A DNA stretch of 64,000 nt from the NCBI GenBank assembly GCA_903813345.2, contig CAIIXF020000007.1:7323730-7387729 (forward strand), in the 5' to 3' direction. A program made the translations under genes and the position numbers. Below the pieces are notes generated by a model, which was given only the letters and a program-made list of their open reading frames with translations, was not told the origin of the DNA and ran no database searches. How positions within the stretch are numbered: position 1 is the first letter of the stretch; each line of letters starts with the position of its first letter. This document shows, one piece after another, positions 32,201 to 42,600 of this stretch. This stretch comes from Owenia fusiformis. Lineage: Eukaryota; Annelida; Polychaeta; Sabellida; Oweniidae.

Positions 32201-32949
32201 AACTATTTGTTCGCACATATGTGCATTTTCTTAAACATTGGATACTGATACACGTTTGTGTTAAAAAATGTCGTGGGAATTCTGCCTACAACGTGTGAAA
32301 TAAGGAAAAGAGAAAAATCGTACCTTCGACGTTTCGACATTTTGTTACCAAAACGAACCATTTCGGTAACCAGCGTAATCGAGTGGATCACCAGTGATTA
32401 GACTATATAACACACATATAAAAAAGTAGCCGGATCATTACATATTGAAGCGTAATATTACATTTAAAACACTTCTGGTTGTTTATTAACAATTTTGTAG
32501 ATTCAAGCTACCAAACTTGGTCTGTTCATCCTAAGAAGATAGATGGTGCTGACTCAGTGACTGTGTGATTGGCAATTTTAGGTCTTTTTCAGACTAAAGT
32601 CCACAGAAACACAAGTCATCACAAAATTGTCAAAATGAACCTTTTAAAAAATTTGAAAAGATTATCACATCAATATCACATAGTTCTTGATAATAATGAT
32701 GTAAACGGTGAAAAATGAAACTTCCAGAATGTTCCAAAACATGTTTCATTTTCAAAATGAAAATCCAGATTGAAAAATTGATTTATTCCCCTTTTTGAAT
32801 GTAAACTGATTCAAATCGGATGTAAATTGCAACGGGAAAGAGATTGACTTCTACACAATATTATGAGAATGTTTACTCAACTGTTCAGGTGTTAACTGTT
32901 CCTCTTCTTCGTCTGAAGACATGATTTCCATTTCTTCTTCCGCCGCCAT
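20241..32949 (-). CDS. DNAJC7: DnaJ homolog subfamily C member 7 (TPR co-chaperone), 13 coding exons, complete
   Basis: Exons (minus, 5' to 3'): 32949-32877, 29989-29903, 29591-29467, 27904-27791, 27411-27337, 27040-26922, 26427-26274, 25440-25276, 24764-24673, 24228-24155, 23544-23398, 20846-20694, 20392-20241. All have GT-AG borders and consistent phases; 1530 nt, 509 residues (human about 494). After an acidic start (SSDEEEEQL) come TPR repeats in three blocks: about residues 25-130 ([32 protein letters not shown]), 150-250 ([29 protein letters not shown]) and 250-360 ([33 protein letters not shown]). A J domain follows from about 375 ([10 protein letters not shown]), with the HPD triad split between exons 11 and 12, then a Gly/Phe-rich tail ending FSFQFG. 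The family links HSP70 (J domain) and HSP90 (TPRs) in the cytosol. The exon 1-2 junction has an alternative (donor 32881, acceptor before 29991). Intron 1 holds a hAT element and a foldback element. Confidence 0.95.
20952..21932 (-). repeat. GGCCATTTT-type tandem element, copy 2
   Basis: Six or so ~145 bp units carry AAAATGGCNGCCATTTTGAA, CATCTTGAAAATNNCTTCT, AAAATTTGAACCAAATC and TATTTGAGTTATCAAAGAT. The array ends with TTATTGCCCGGACACACGAA, a GGAC/GAAC-type run (about 21842-21883) and CTCGAACTTCGTTCGGTGGG. The left end has GTAGCAAATCCCACCAAACAG, complementary in part to the right end. It lies in the last-but-one DNAJC7 intron, 3' of exon 12 in plus coordinates. A long open frame through the units (minus strand 21262-21774) merely reflects the repeat. 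Confidence 0.75.
22220..22427. mobile_element. MITE, TIR CAGTGATCTCC / GGAGATCACTG (208 bp)
   Basis: CAGTGATCTCC at the left and GGAGATCACTG at the right are perfect inverted repeats. The internal words GCAAGTGGGTGCAGCACCCA and CATTTGCACCCACTTGAAAA are shared with 52501-52672 and, inverted, with 25085-25255. It lies in the DNAJC7 intron between exons 11 and 12. Confidence 0.8.
22596..22987. mobile_element. TIR element AAGGACGATTCTCGGTTTGG with internal direct duplication (392 bp)
   Basis: The left terminus AAGGACGATTCTCGGTTTGG is inverted at the right as CCAAACCGAGAATCGTCCTT, flanked by TA on both sides. Inside, a block of about 180 bp (GAAATATTACCCAAATTAAA, CAAAAGAGGACATT, GAAGCAGGGATAATGCTCA) occurs twice in direct orientation. 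It lies in the DNAJC7 intron between exons 11 and 12. Confidence 0.8.
23281..23385. repeat. Decayed hairpin element related to 17987-18076
   Basis: TGGTCTAGCTATAAGCCCC faces GGCTTGTAGCTTG, with GGGGGGAGGGGGGC in the centre, the same plan as 17987-18076. It abuts the 3' side of DNAJC7 exon 11. Confidence 0.45.
23757..23865 (+). repeat. Copy of the TGCAAAATGTCACCACC dispersed repeat
   Basis: Words GTCACCACCTGCCATTTCTT, GAACACCTTCCATAAAAAAT and GGAGACTATAACAATATGTG, then GAGGTGACAT, match the copies at 54286-54415 and 60712-60810. Confidence 0.65.
23938..24099 (+). repeat. Two tandem 85 bp units
   Basis: ACGTCACATACTGCTCAGGT and AAATAAATGCTTTCTAAACT recur 85 bp later with few changes, ending TAATACCCCTAGA.CAGGCC. 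It lies in the DNAJC7 intron between exons 10 and 11. Confidence 0.85.
25085..25255 (-). repeat. Fragment of the CAGTGATCTCC MITE family
   Basis: In inverse orientation it shows CTCATTTTCAAATGGGTGCA, CAAGTGGGTGCAAGCCTATT and GTGCATGCACCCACTTGC, matching the body of 22220-22427. The termini are decayed (TACTGGGGAT remains). Confidence 0.6.
26470..26656. mobile_element. MITE, TIR CAGTAAAACCTGTCTAA, copy 2 (187 bp)
   Basis: The left end CAGTAAAACCTGTCTAATCT and the right end ACAGGTTTTACTG are flanked by TA at both sides (26468-26469 and 26657-26658). It lies in the DNAJC7 intron between exons 6 and 7. Confidence 0.85.
28930..29355. repeat. Degenerate GGCCATTTT-type tandem element, copy 3
   Basis: It has units with TTGAGCAGAGGT, GCATCAGCCCATAAAATTTA, GGCAGCCATTTTGG and TTCCTTCTCGAGCAGAG. 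It ends with CAGACAGATGGACATATGAG and TCTATATCTCAGCTTGTACT, then CAGTGGGATAATCAC, the decayed counterpart of the GGAC run and CTTCGTTC terminus of the other copies. It lies in the DNAJC7 intron between exons 3 and 4. Confidence 0.6.
30219..30263 (+). repeat. TGCAAAATGTCACCACC dispersed repeat, interrupted by a hAT element
   Basis: CAATATGTTACCACTTGCC and ATTTGTTACAGATGCCAAAT match the left part of the dispersed repeat; the hAT element at 30264 interrupts it. Confidence 0.55.
30264..30857. mobile_element. hAT-type non-autonomous transposon with perfect 8 bp target duplication (594 bp)
   Basis: Terminal repeats TAGTGGTGTAACGAGT (left) and, inverted, TAGTGGTGGGACTCG (right) are flanked by identical TCCCAAAC octamers at 30256-30263 and 30858-30865. 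CTCGAGTAGA and CGACTAG motifs occur near the ends. There is no transposase ORF. The 8 bp duplication and TAG..CTA termini are diagnostic of the hAT superfamily. It lies in DNAJC7 intron 1. Confidence 0.9.
30894..32361. mobile_element. Foldback element with ~200 bp inverted arms enclosing LINE coding sequence (1.47 kb)
   Basis: The left arm 30894-31091 and right arm 32150-32361 are inverted copies. The termini ATGGTTCGTTTTGGTAACAA match exactly, followed by AATGTCG, TTGTAGGCAGAAT.CCCACGA, GTGTATC.GTATC and GATTTAATTC.TCACTTAAG. The 1.06 kb between the arms holds the 3' end of a reverse-transcriptase-type ORF (31128-31956). No target duplication could be fixed. It lies in DNAJC7 intron 1, 36 bp from the hAT element. 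Confidence 0.75.
31128..31956 (+). pseudogene. C-terminal fragment of a non-LTR retrotransposon ORF2, frameshifted
   Basis: Two overlapping frames make up one decayed reading. The first (31128-31382) contains [20 protein letters not shown], typical of the region downstream of the RT domain in LINE polyproteins. The reading then shifts by one base near 31370 to the frame open to 31956. That frame carries [36 protein letters not shown] and a zinc-knuckle-like CVHC..H.MEH.LYEC. This resembles the zf-RVT region at the end of LINE ORF2. No endonuclease or RT catalytic core is present. It is enclosed by the inverted arms of 30894-32361. Confidence 0.75.
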
Positions 32950-33275
32950 ACCTTATTTAAGTGTCGATAGATGGCGACCGTGCAAATCAATGGACGACAA
33001 GATTCATCTTTTATTTTCTCTTCCTTTTACATGGATTTCTCGCTTCGTCAGAGAAAAGAAGCAAAAACAGTAATTCATTTTGATACAATATAATATTTTG
33101 TGCCAGAAAAACTATTGTATGTCACGAAAACTCAGTTGTATAGAAAATTCATATTTTGAATTTCGCGGCATTTGTGCCTCGTTTTGAAATCGTAACCTGG
33201 CTTAGCAACATAACAACAGTGAGGACAGGTGCTCTGAAATCTTGGAGTAGAATTTCTAATATATTTGGCATAAAT
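32950..33275. promoter_or_regulatory. Putative bidirectional promoter between DNAJC7 and ODAD2
   Basis: The DNAJC7 start codon is at 32949 (minus). ODAD2's coding start is at 33667, and a probable non-coding first exon of ODAD2 ends at 33275 before GTGAGTAAAA, spliced to the acceptor ending at 33652. The interval is less AT-rich than its surroundings, contains AGATGGCGAC (YY1-like), and has an imperfect opposed pair GTAACC (33192-33197) and AGCAAC (33204-33209) resembling an RFX X-box with an over-long spacer. Transcription starts are inferred, not seen. Confidence 0.5.
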
Positions 33276-33666
33276 GTGAGTAAAATACCTTAAATGTATT
33301 CGTTATTAAGCAATTGTTAATTGTTCTATATGTTAAAAGAGTACTATTGCCCGAAACATGTGTGGTTATTGAAATATCTATGTGTTTAACAGTGACAATT
33401 TTTTAAATCATCATTTTTGCAAAGATGAATCAACATGTTATGTTCTCTTCTATATTGGAATTGGGCCATTTAGGTAGATCAATATTTTATTGCAAATGCA
33501 GAATCTTATTTTGATCATTCAAAAAATCATGACATTGGCTCGCTTGACCGACTTGACTCATCCCCGGGGATTCAATATTTGGCTTGACTTGCAAACTCTG
33601 TCAGTCTGAGAATCTAACCTAATGACCAGCTTGTGTTTACTTTATTTTATAGATACAGCGATCAAA

Positions 33667-36600
33667 ATGGGAGGATGTTTAGCAAGGGCTACACATTGGA
33701 CCTCCGCCACTGGAGGAGGAGGAAAGATGAAACTGGAATACAACTCAAAAAATCAGTCAATCCTAAATAACATAATCCAGTTCATGGAAGGATTCACTGC
33801 TAGTCATCCAGAAGAAGCTAAACTTGTGTTTAAATCAGCAATGAAATGGACGACAGAATTAACACTGGATGATTTCACCTCAGGATATGAAGAAAAGTAT
33901 GTATAATATATATTTACAATGCCCCAATCTGAAACAAATGTTTTTAAAGTCTATATTTCTTAGAATACATTGAAGTGAATCAAGTGTAATTATCAAGACA
34001 AAATATTGATGGACAGTGTACACGTACTTCTGCATTGAGCTCATCCTCTGCGTTACCATCCTCCCAATGCAGGACTCCAGACATCATCCACTATGTTCCT
34101 TTCTTCTTCTGGAGGCCTGTGTTTGGAGGATGCTGCATTATATTAAGAGGATTTGACTCCATTTCTAATATGTCCAGATTCAAAAACCGTTCAATTTTTG
34201 TTTTCAATTTTAAAATCTGGTAGAAGACCGGTAGTTTGATATAAATATGAACATACCAATATCAACACACCCTTATGTCACAATCAAACAAGATGTAATG
34301 ACATAGTTATGGCCTCCATTTGTTTGTGCAGGACAATCAGCTGTTGGTGTTTGGTATCTGTAACACTTGTTACACTTAAATATTTGTAGTAACATATCCA
34401 GTGGTAAAATTTTATAATGTTATTGGCATGTATTTTATTTTTCCCCAGGAGTGGAAATGACAAAGTTTCAACAGAAACAAGCAAAGATGGTAACCCTCTG
34501 TTGACGATACGTCGCACTGATGATGGCTGCGAGATAAGTGTCTACACAATGGAACAACTGGAGAATGTTCTGAATATAGCTGGAGACAATAAACTTAGAG
34601 AATGTAGAGCGTGCTTAGAAGGTAAACATTTTCAATTGCAGCAGGCAAGAGATTGTTTTTATGTCGCAACCACCAGTGGTGACATCTTGTAATTTGTCAT
34701 GGTCTCCAACTTTTTTGTGATGCCAGTTGATGTTCAGTGTTTGGTATTCAAAGTTTAGTGTTTTTAACAAATGGCATGTGGTGACATTTTGCATGTTAAT
34801 GCTTTGTTACCTTTTGTTTTTAGAAATGTTTGTTTTTGTTTTTAGAAATGCTGTCTGTAACAAATGGCAGGTGGTGATTTTTTGGATGTTAATGCCTCCT
34901 TTATAAAATTGTTAAGATGAGCAAAAATGATAGACTAAACATTTATGAGGAGAGGAATTCAAACCACGATGTCCAATCTTTTTCTGGATAATGAAAGGGA
35001 TTTTAACTATGTATGGTATGAATTTATTTTCAAAAATTTCTTATTCTAGCCAACCGTGATCCTCCAAAGACTATGTTGGGTGATCGATTTGCGACTGTTG
35101 ATGGCGATGACAACTCTACCAAAAGATACATGGAGGAGATCATTGGAAACAAGCCTAAAGATGATGACGACAATGAGGATGCCAAGGAGGAATATGAACA
35201 AAAGATGTGTGGACTCAAACTGCTCATGATTATGCAACGCTTTGATGAGAAGTTAATGTCTGAAACTCTGAAAGAAATCATAAAGTAAGTTCAATTTTTT
35301 TTTGATAATCATTGAAATTATTGAATATTAAAAAAGGTAAGTTGAACAAAAAGAAATAGTTAAAGATACATATGTCGAGGTGATTCTAGAAATGTGAGTT
35401 CTATTATTAAACATGAGTATAAGATTGACAAATACAAAAGAAAAGTCATTTTTCAGGATGCTATATTCATACAAGCTCTCACAAGGAAATATTTATTGTG
35501 TGAGGGAAACATTTCTAGCATGCCCGTACAAGTGATAAATCATATTCATGTTATATTTCATCCTTTACCATGTTATTATTGTGTATTCAGTCAAGTTTAG
35601 AGTGTGGATACAATCATGATTTGCCAATAGGTTGTGGTGGGAGCTAAATAGAGTGTGGTGCTGCGCCACATTCTAAAAGCCTAGTGAGAGCCCTGCATAC
35701 TTTTCATGATAAACTGAATTAATTTTGCCCATTATTGCAGTGATGTGCGTCTCACTCCTGAAGTGGTTGAGAGAGAGGTTGGGCAGATCCAGAGATTCCA
35801 AGGAGTAGATGAAGAAAATACTGCATTGGAACAAATAGATTATCTAGAATGTAAGTTAAATACTCTGTGTTAGATTTAAGACATTCTAGATGTTTTCATT
35901 CCGTGGACTTAACATGCCAGGAGCTAAGGGAGCCAAAAGTTTCCCTATAAGGCAATATCTGACTAAGGACCAGTTTCAGTTATTAAATGTGATACGATTA
36001 CACCTGACCTAATATATTTATTTCCAGCACTTAAATTCAAGTTCAGCAATGGATGTCGGGCCCCACCCTGGCGTCAGGTTCATGGTGACATCTGTTATCT
36101 TGATGTCAGACCACATGACACCGACTACTTCTGTGTCACAGCATCAGCCAGTGGTTACTATGTGAACAAGGTAAGAATAATTTACAGTAATAGGCATCTC
36201 AATTTAGTCTTACATTAAGACCCTGATTGAACAAGAGAGAAGAAGGATATGTGGTACAAGGCATAGATGCAAGACTTTCCAGTCTAAACATATACCTTTA
36301 TAACTTTTACAACTTTATAAGAACAAGCAAATAGCAGAATGTTTCAATTTAGCTCATTAGGCCTGGTCATATGCATTATCTACTTGTGAAGTAATACAGA
36401 TTGTTAACTAAAATGTTTCCATGGTGATGCTTTTAGGGTATGGATAAGGAGAAGAATGAGTTGAACTTTAACAGGGATGGAGATGACGTCTTCAGGGACC
36501 TTGTAACAATCATCAAATCAAAGTCACCAAAGTTTGCAGAAATGATGGAGAAAGAGGTACACACAGTTTTAATTCTTTACTTTTTACTCAGTTTGCAAAT

Positions 36601-39600
36601 TTAATATGTAATAAATATATAACTGAATTTGACTTTCCTTGTTGAATTGTTTGTTTTATATAGGGTAGCTTTGTTGTTGTCAGTTACTAAGCAACTGAAA
36701 AGAGTGTCACGCTGTTTTAACCAGTTATGACATCACAATTGAAAAAATTCAAGAAATTTTATAAGGTTGCTAGGTGATAAAGCTACACATTGCTGAAGTT
36801 GTGATGTCACAAACCAAATTTGTTTATTCCAGGTAACCAAGCAACAAAAGTATTCATCATATCAGATTTCCTCTATGACATCATAAACACATCAAATCAT
36901 TGTTTACTATTTCAAAATCACTTGGAAACAAAACAATCACATTAAAATCATCCACTTTCAGGACTTCCAACCTATTGAACAAGAGAGGGACAATAATATC
37001 GACTTTGAGAGTGAACAGAGAGAGGAACAGAAGATGGACACACTAAATGAGAGCAAGAACAAGAAACAACAACAGGAGAACGACAGAAAAGAGAAAGATA
37101 AGAAGAAACAAAGTGAAAAGAAGAAGAAACTTGAACCATCTTTAAAATGGAAGAATTTGGGCATGGAAGATTATATTGAAGAAGAGTAAGTGATCACAAA
37201 TTTTAACAATAAACATATGATCTGGTTAGGCAAAAAAAGGAGGTTAGAGGTTAATATTATATGTGACAGTGCTTCAGTGGGGTGGGTTGAAACATTTGAG
37301 TCAATGTTTAATGGTGGATTGGAAGTCAGGCAGTATGCCAGAGGCTGTGTTTATCATTTATAATCTTTAATTTGATAATTTCTAATTTGAATTTAAGTTT
37401 CATATGGACAACTGCTCACATGGTAATATGTTCATATGCCCCTCCATCTGATAACAACATTTGGTTTAAAATGGAAATTATTTAATTTGGCTTTTTCTTT
37501 CAACAGAGAAGATGGAACTCAAAAGAGGAAAACTGGCCCAAGACGTTCACCCAAGAAATCATCACGTGGGAAATCAAGTAAAACCCCCATAGAAGCAGAA
37601 GATTCATTTAGTGAGAGCTCTTCAGAATCGGAGGAGGAAGAGGAAGCTCCTGATCGTCGGAATGAGGCCAACTCAGATCTTCCATCAGAATATTGGCAAA
37701 TACAAAAGCTTGTCAAGTACCTCAAGGTATGTTTGAATGACAGTGCAAAGATATGCTTAATCAGGTAGTTAAAACAAGGGAACATGAAAGTAGCATTTTT
37801 GAACAATGTACAGTGAAACCTGTGTAACTGGATCACCTTTAACAAGTGTTCCACTTGGGAAGTGTTCCACTTAAATTGGTTCATTTAACAATAAGTCAAT
37901 AGATTGTGGGACTTTAGAAATGTTTCCACTTATGGAGGTGTACTACGTACATCGTACAGAGGTGTTTCACTTTTCAGATTTTACCGTACTATATTTTACA
38001 AAAACAAATATTTACATGAGGAGATTCTGTGTCAAAACTGGTTCTTGAACAGTTACAAAATCAACAATCAACATGTAAATTTGCATGCAAAGTAAAATTA
38101 AATAACTGGATTTTCTTGAGTTAATGCCCCTTTATTCTATTGCACATAGTTATTATTCAAAAACACTTTCAAAATAATACCAAGGCCCAAGGGGATCATT
38201 TTTGGTACAATCATAAGTTACGATTCTGAGAAAACCATTTTGACAAACAACTGACTTGCAACTAGATCGTAAGTTACAATGGTTCCAAAAACAGACCCCA
38301 GTGTGGTCCATTGTTGAAACTTTTCACTGCAGAACTGGTTTTGTAGATACATTACTTATGACCTTATATTGATTACTAATAGGGAGGTAACCAGACTGCC
38401 ACAATCATTGCACTGTGCTCTATGAGAGACTTCAACCTACAGCAGGAGACATGTCAACTTGCAATACGTGATGTGGGGGGACTTGAGGTCCTCATTAACC
38501 TACTGGACACTGAGGATATCAAATGCAAGGTACTTTGCTTTAAAATGATATATTTCTTTTGACTGCATCAAGGCGTTTTACAGAAATCCCGAAATTCAAT
38601 CTTCTGGAGGACATGTATTTATATACATGTGTTTTGTCAATTCATCAGTTTTATGGAAGAGTTAAATCCCGTAAACAGTATTGATATTATCATTTCTTTA
38701 TCATCAGAGAACCCTTGTACAGGCCCATTTCAAGTTTATTTCATTATTGCAAATCTTGATCATTTGTAAAATTCATTCAATATTCCTATGTGCCATATTT
38801 TAGATTGGTTCTCTCAAGATACTCAAAGAGATCTCAAAGAATACGCAGATCCGTAGAGCTATAGCTGACCTTGGGGGCCTACAGACAATGGTGAAAATCT
38901 TGCGTGATCCCAATAAGCAATTGAAATGTCTCGCAGCAGAAACAATAGCAAATGTAGCTAAGTTCAGACGAGCAAGACGCACAGTCCGACAACATGGAGG
39001 AATAAAGAAATTGGTAGGTGCAGCAATGCAGTGCTACATTTCAAGCATTAAAAAGTCGTTTATGTCAAGAATCGAAAAGGAGTGCTTCATCCGCAGGTGT
39101 CTTAAACCTCAGTCACATTTGATCTACAGCAACCGTACAACGGCCCTAGCTTCCCAAAATATAGAGATTAGCAGTACGATGTAGATTTTGTGAAGCTATG
39201 GCTGCCATTGAACAAATATGACTGAGGCTTTAGAAAAAGTAGCCCATTACTCCTAACGTATTATCTTATTTTCTGGTGGCGATGTTAACCATTACTCACT
39301 AATAAGGACACCACTTTTCACACAGAATGTTCAAACTTTGCATTTTCACTCTTTAATAGAATTCTAATTCATTTTATCACATTTCAAATTATAAAATATC
39401 AAAAATAATTTATGCTGATAAATAGTAGTTTTAGGTTTATGATTGGTTTATGAAAACACAGATTGAAATCCTGTGCCAAGGGCTGATATGAAAAAGTCAG
39501 TCCACCCCAGTGAGGATCGACCTACGACCCATCCTCATTTTTCTACAGGACCAACTGACTTTTCGACATAAACAATTTTTTAGTCTAGAGCATTAATCAT

Positions 39601-42600
39601 GTTTGGTATTGGCAGGTTGAAATAACCAATGAACACATATCATTGGTTCAATCTGAGCCTGAAGCTCCTCCCACCAAAGGTCTGACCTCTACTCGAGGGC
39701 ACCAAAAGAAGGTATCACATGTGTGCCTAGAAATACAAGCGTTTTGCGTTTATAGAAGTAGACGGAAGTAATATAAATCTGATATTAGTGCTAAATATCA
39801 TATTTATGAATTGTTTGAGTTTTGTGTTAGACAATTGTACCAATTAACAAATACGTATTTAGATTTATTTTAGGAATTCTTGAAACTAAAAGATTGCTAC
39901 GTTTGTTTTAATTGAATGTTAGTCTTTTTTATGTAGGTAGGAGATCTTTGAAAACCCATTTTATGGGGCTGAATTCATCAATATAGCAATTTCATTTATA
40001 TAGGCAAAATAGCCTAGAATTAAATGCCTTATATGGGCATTGGATGAAATGCTAAAGATTAATTCTTAACTTTCCCTGTAGTAAGAAATTAAGAAATATA
40101 ATGTCCATATTCATTAACATCTCTTTTAGAAGTGTAGTAAGCATATACATGTGCATGTATTGAACATCTCACATATATTTCATTGTCATGATTTATGTTT
40201 TTCTTTACAATATCGTTTTTTTATTAAAATGCACATATTTTGATAGAAATGTTTTAAAGAAAAACAAAAGATATCATGATTGAATTGTTTTTGTTTATAA
40301 TGTAAATAACAGTCCTGAATAAGCTTTTGAATGGCTTGAAAAATAAGTCATCAGCCATACTAATCCATGATTCGATAGGATGATACAAACTGTTCAGAAT
40401 TCACATACAAAAACAAAAATCATATGTCAGTCAGTACAAAAGTAATATAATCTCCCAGGTGTAATCTTTAAAAAATCCAGAAACTCAACAGACATTACAT
40501 ATCATATCATTCATTTAAGGTTCCTGGATTTCAATTATCAAAACAATGGTGTCATTGTAAAAGAACTGTTAACTCTCAATAAATCTCTGTTCACTGATTT
40601 TCAATAAAGGACCTCAAGATTAACAATATCATCACAACTTGATTGCAGATACTAGACACACATCAATATTTGAAAATAAAGGTTCGAAGTGCAACATTTA
40701 AAATACCAAACCCCTAAAAACCATGAAAACCAAACCAATACAAATCACAATGAAAAATTGTTTATTTTGTTGTATTTGTTGAATCCAGGTTGGTCTGTTA
40801 GATTGTAGCCCTCAGTCTGTGATGGCAAACAACAAAGAACAAGATGTGGAGGTCGCTCGTTGCGGAGCCCTGGCACTGTGGAGCTGCAGCAAAAGTACAA
40901 AGAACAAACAGGCAATGAGGAAGGCTGGGGCGATACCTCTCTTGGCTAAACTTCTCAAGTCCACACATGAAGATATGTTGATCCCAGTAGTGGGGACATT
41001 GCAGGAGTGTGCATCTGAGGTTAGTATGGGGAAGCTATGTAGTAAGGAAGGCTGGGACAATACCTCTCTTACCTAAACTTGCCCAACACATAAACATGTG
41101 TTGAAATGTGCATTAGAAGTTAAGTGCAGCGATACATTTAGATAAGGGAGCTACAATACTCAAGGGGCGAGGAGGAAAATTCTCAATAAATGGTGTATAG
41201 TTGGTTTGGCAGCATTTTCAGTGAGGGGAGAGTCTTGGAAGAAACTTCCACCTAGGTGATAGCTTCGCAGAGTGGTAGGAAGTTCTTTTTTTTGAGGAGT
41301 TAGCCCCCCACCCCCCAAAAACACCCCACCCTGGGGAAAAAATTGTTCACACTAAATAACCTTGGATATTTTGATGTTTGTAAGTGACATACATATATAT
41401 TATATATATGAATCACTTGCAGTATAATTGATGCGGATAACTCTTAAAGAATTTGAATATTAGTACAAAGTGTGTACCACAGGGGGCAAATTCGTGACTC
41501 ATTTTCTTACCATTTTGATTCTAACTTTTCAATTAGACACTGTAAGAGGTTGAAAAAATTCATGTGAAGTGCCCAATAGCAGGGTTAGTAACCCTGAAAG
41601 ATGCAAAGCCATGGAAGAGGTAGGAGCTGAGAAAAAAATTGTTGGTTTTTCGAAAAATTTGACATTTTTGACAGCTGGATTTTGTGTATGACTATAGCTG
41701 ACCCCTATAGTTTCCAGATCCATCCCTCTATGATGATATTTATGGTTTTATAGTCTGGAACTAAGATGTAAAACATAATTTAGATGGGTTTTAAGGGAGT
41801 TAAAGGTTTTAAACAAGTCCAAAATTTGAAAAATTGTAAATATAAGGTTTCAAATTTATGAATTCCAGGTATAGCCATGGCTGACCGCTATAGTTTCTAG
41901 ATCCATCCCTCTATGATGATATTTATGCTTTTATAGTGTGAAACTAAAATGTAAAACATAATTTAGATGGGTTTTAAGGAAGTTAAGGGTTTTAAACAAG
42001 TTCAAAATTTGAAAAATTGTAAATATAAGGGTTCAAATTTACGAATTCCAGGTATAGCCATGGCTGACCCCTATAGTTTCCAGATCCATTCCTCTATGAT
42101 GATATTTATGGTTTTGTAGTATGGAACTAAAGATGTAAAACATAATTTAGATTGGTTTTAAGGAAGTTAAAGATTTTAAACAAGTCCAAAATTTGAAAAA
42201 TTGTAAAATTAGGTTTCAAATTTAAGAATGTTAGGTATAGCCATGGATGACCCTTATGGCTTTTTCATCCATACCTCTATGATGAAACATAGAGTGTGAA
42301 ACTAAGATGTAAAACATACCGAAGATGAATTTTAAGGAAGTTTAAGAATTTAAACACGTGCAATATTTGAAAAATTGAGAAATATCAGGTCTCAAAGGAG
42401 CACAGAAAGTATCGCAACAGATTTCAGACAGTCATATGTTGGATTTTGTCTGCTTTCTGAGGATTTAAGCACATTACCTACGGGAAAAGAACTTTTAGAG
42501 ATGATAAAATAGTTTGGACTTTGAGACAGCGAAGGTGCAAACAATCCACCCACGTGTTTATTTGGAAATGTTGTCCTGATTTTCAACCCCTTTCGCCCCT

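Noticed and set aside
37519-37884. 121-codon minus-strand open frame
   Set aside because: Antisense of ODAD2 exon 8, caused by its Ser/Glu-rich coding sequence.
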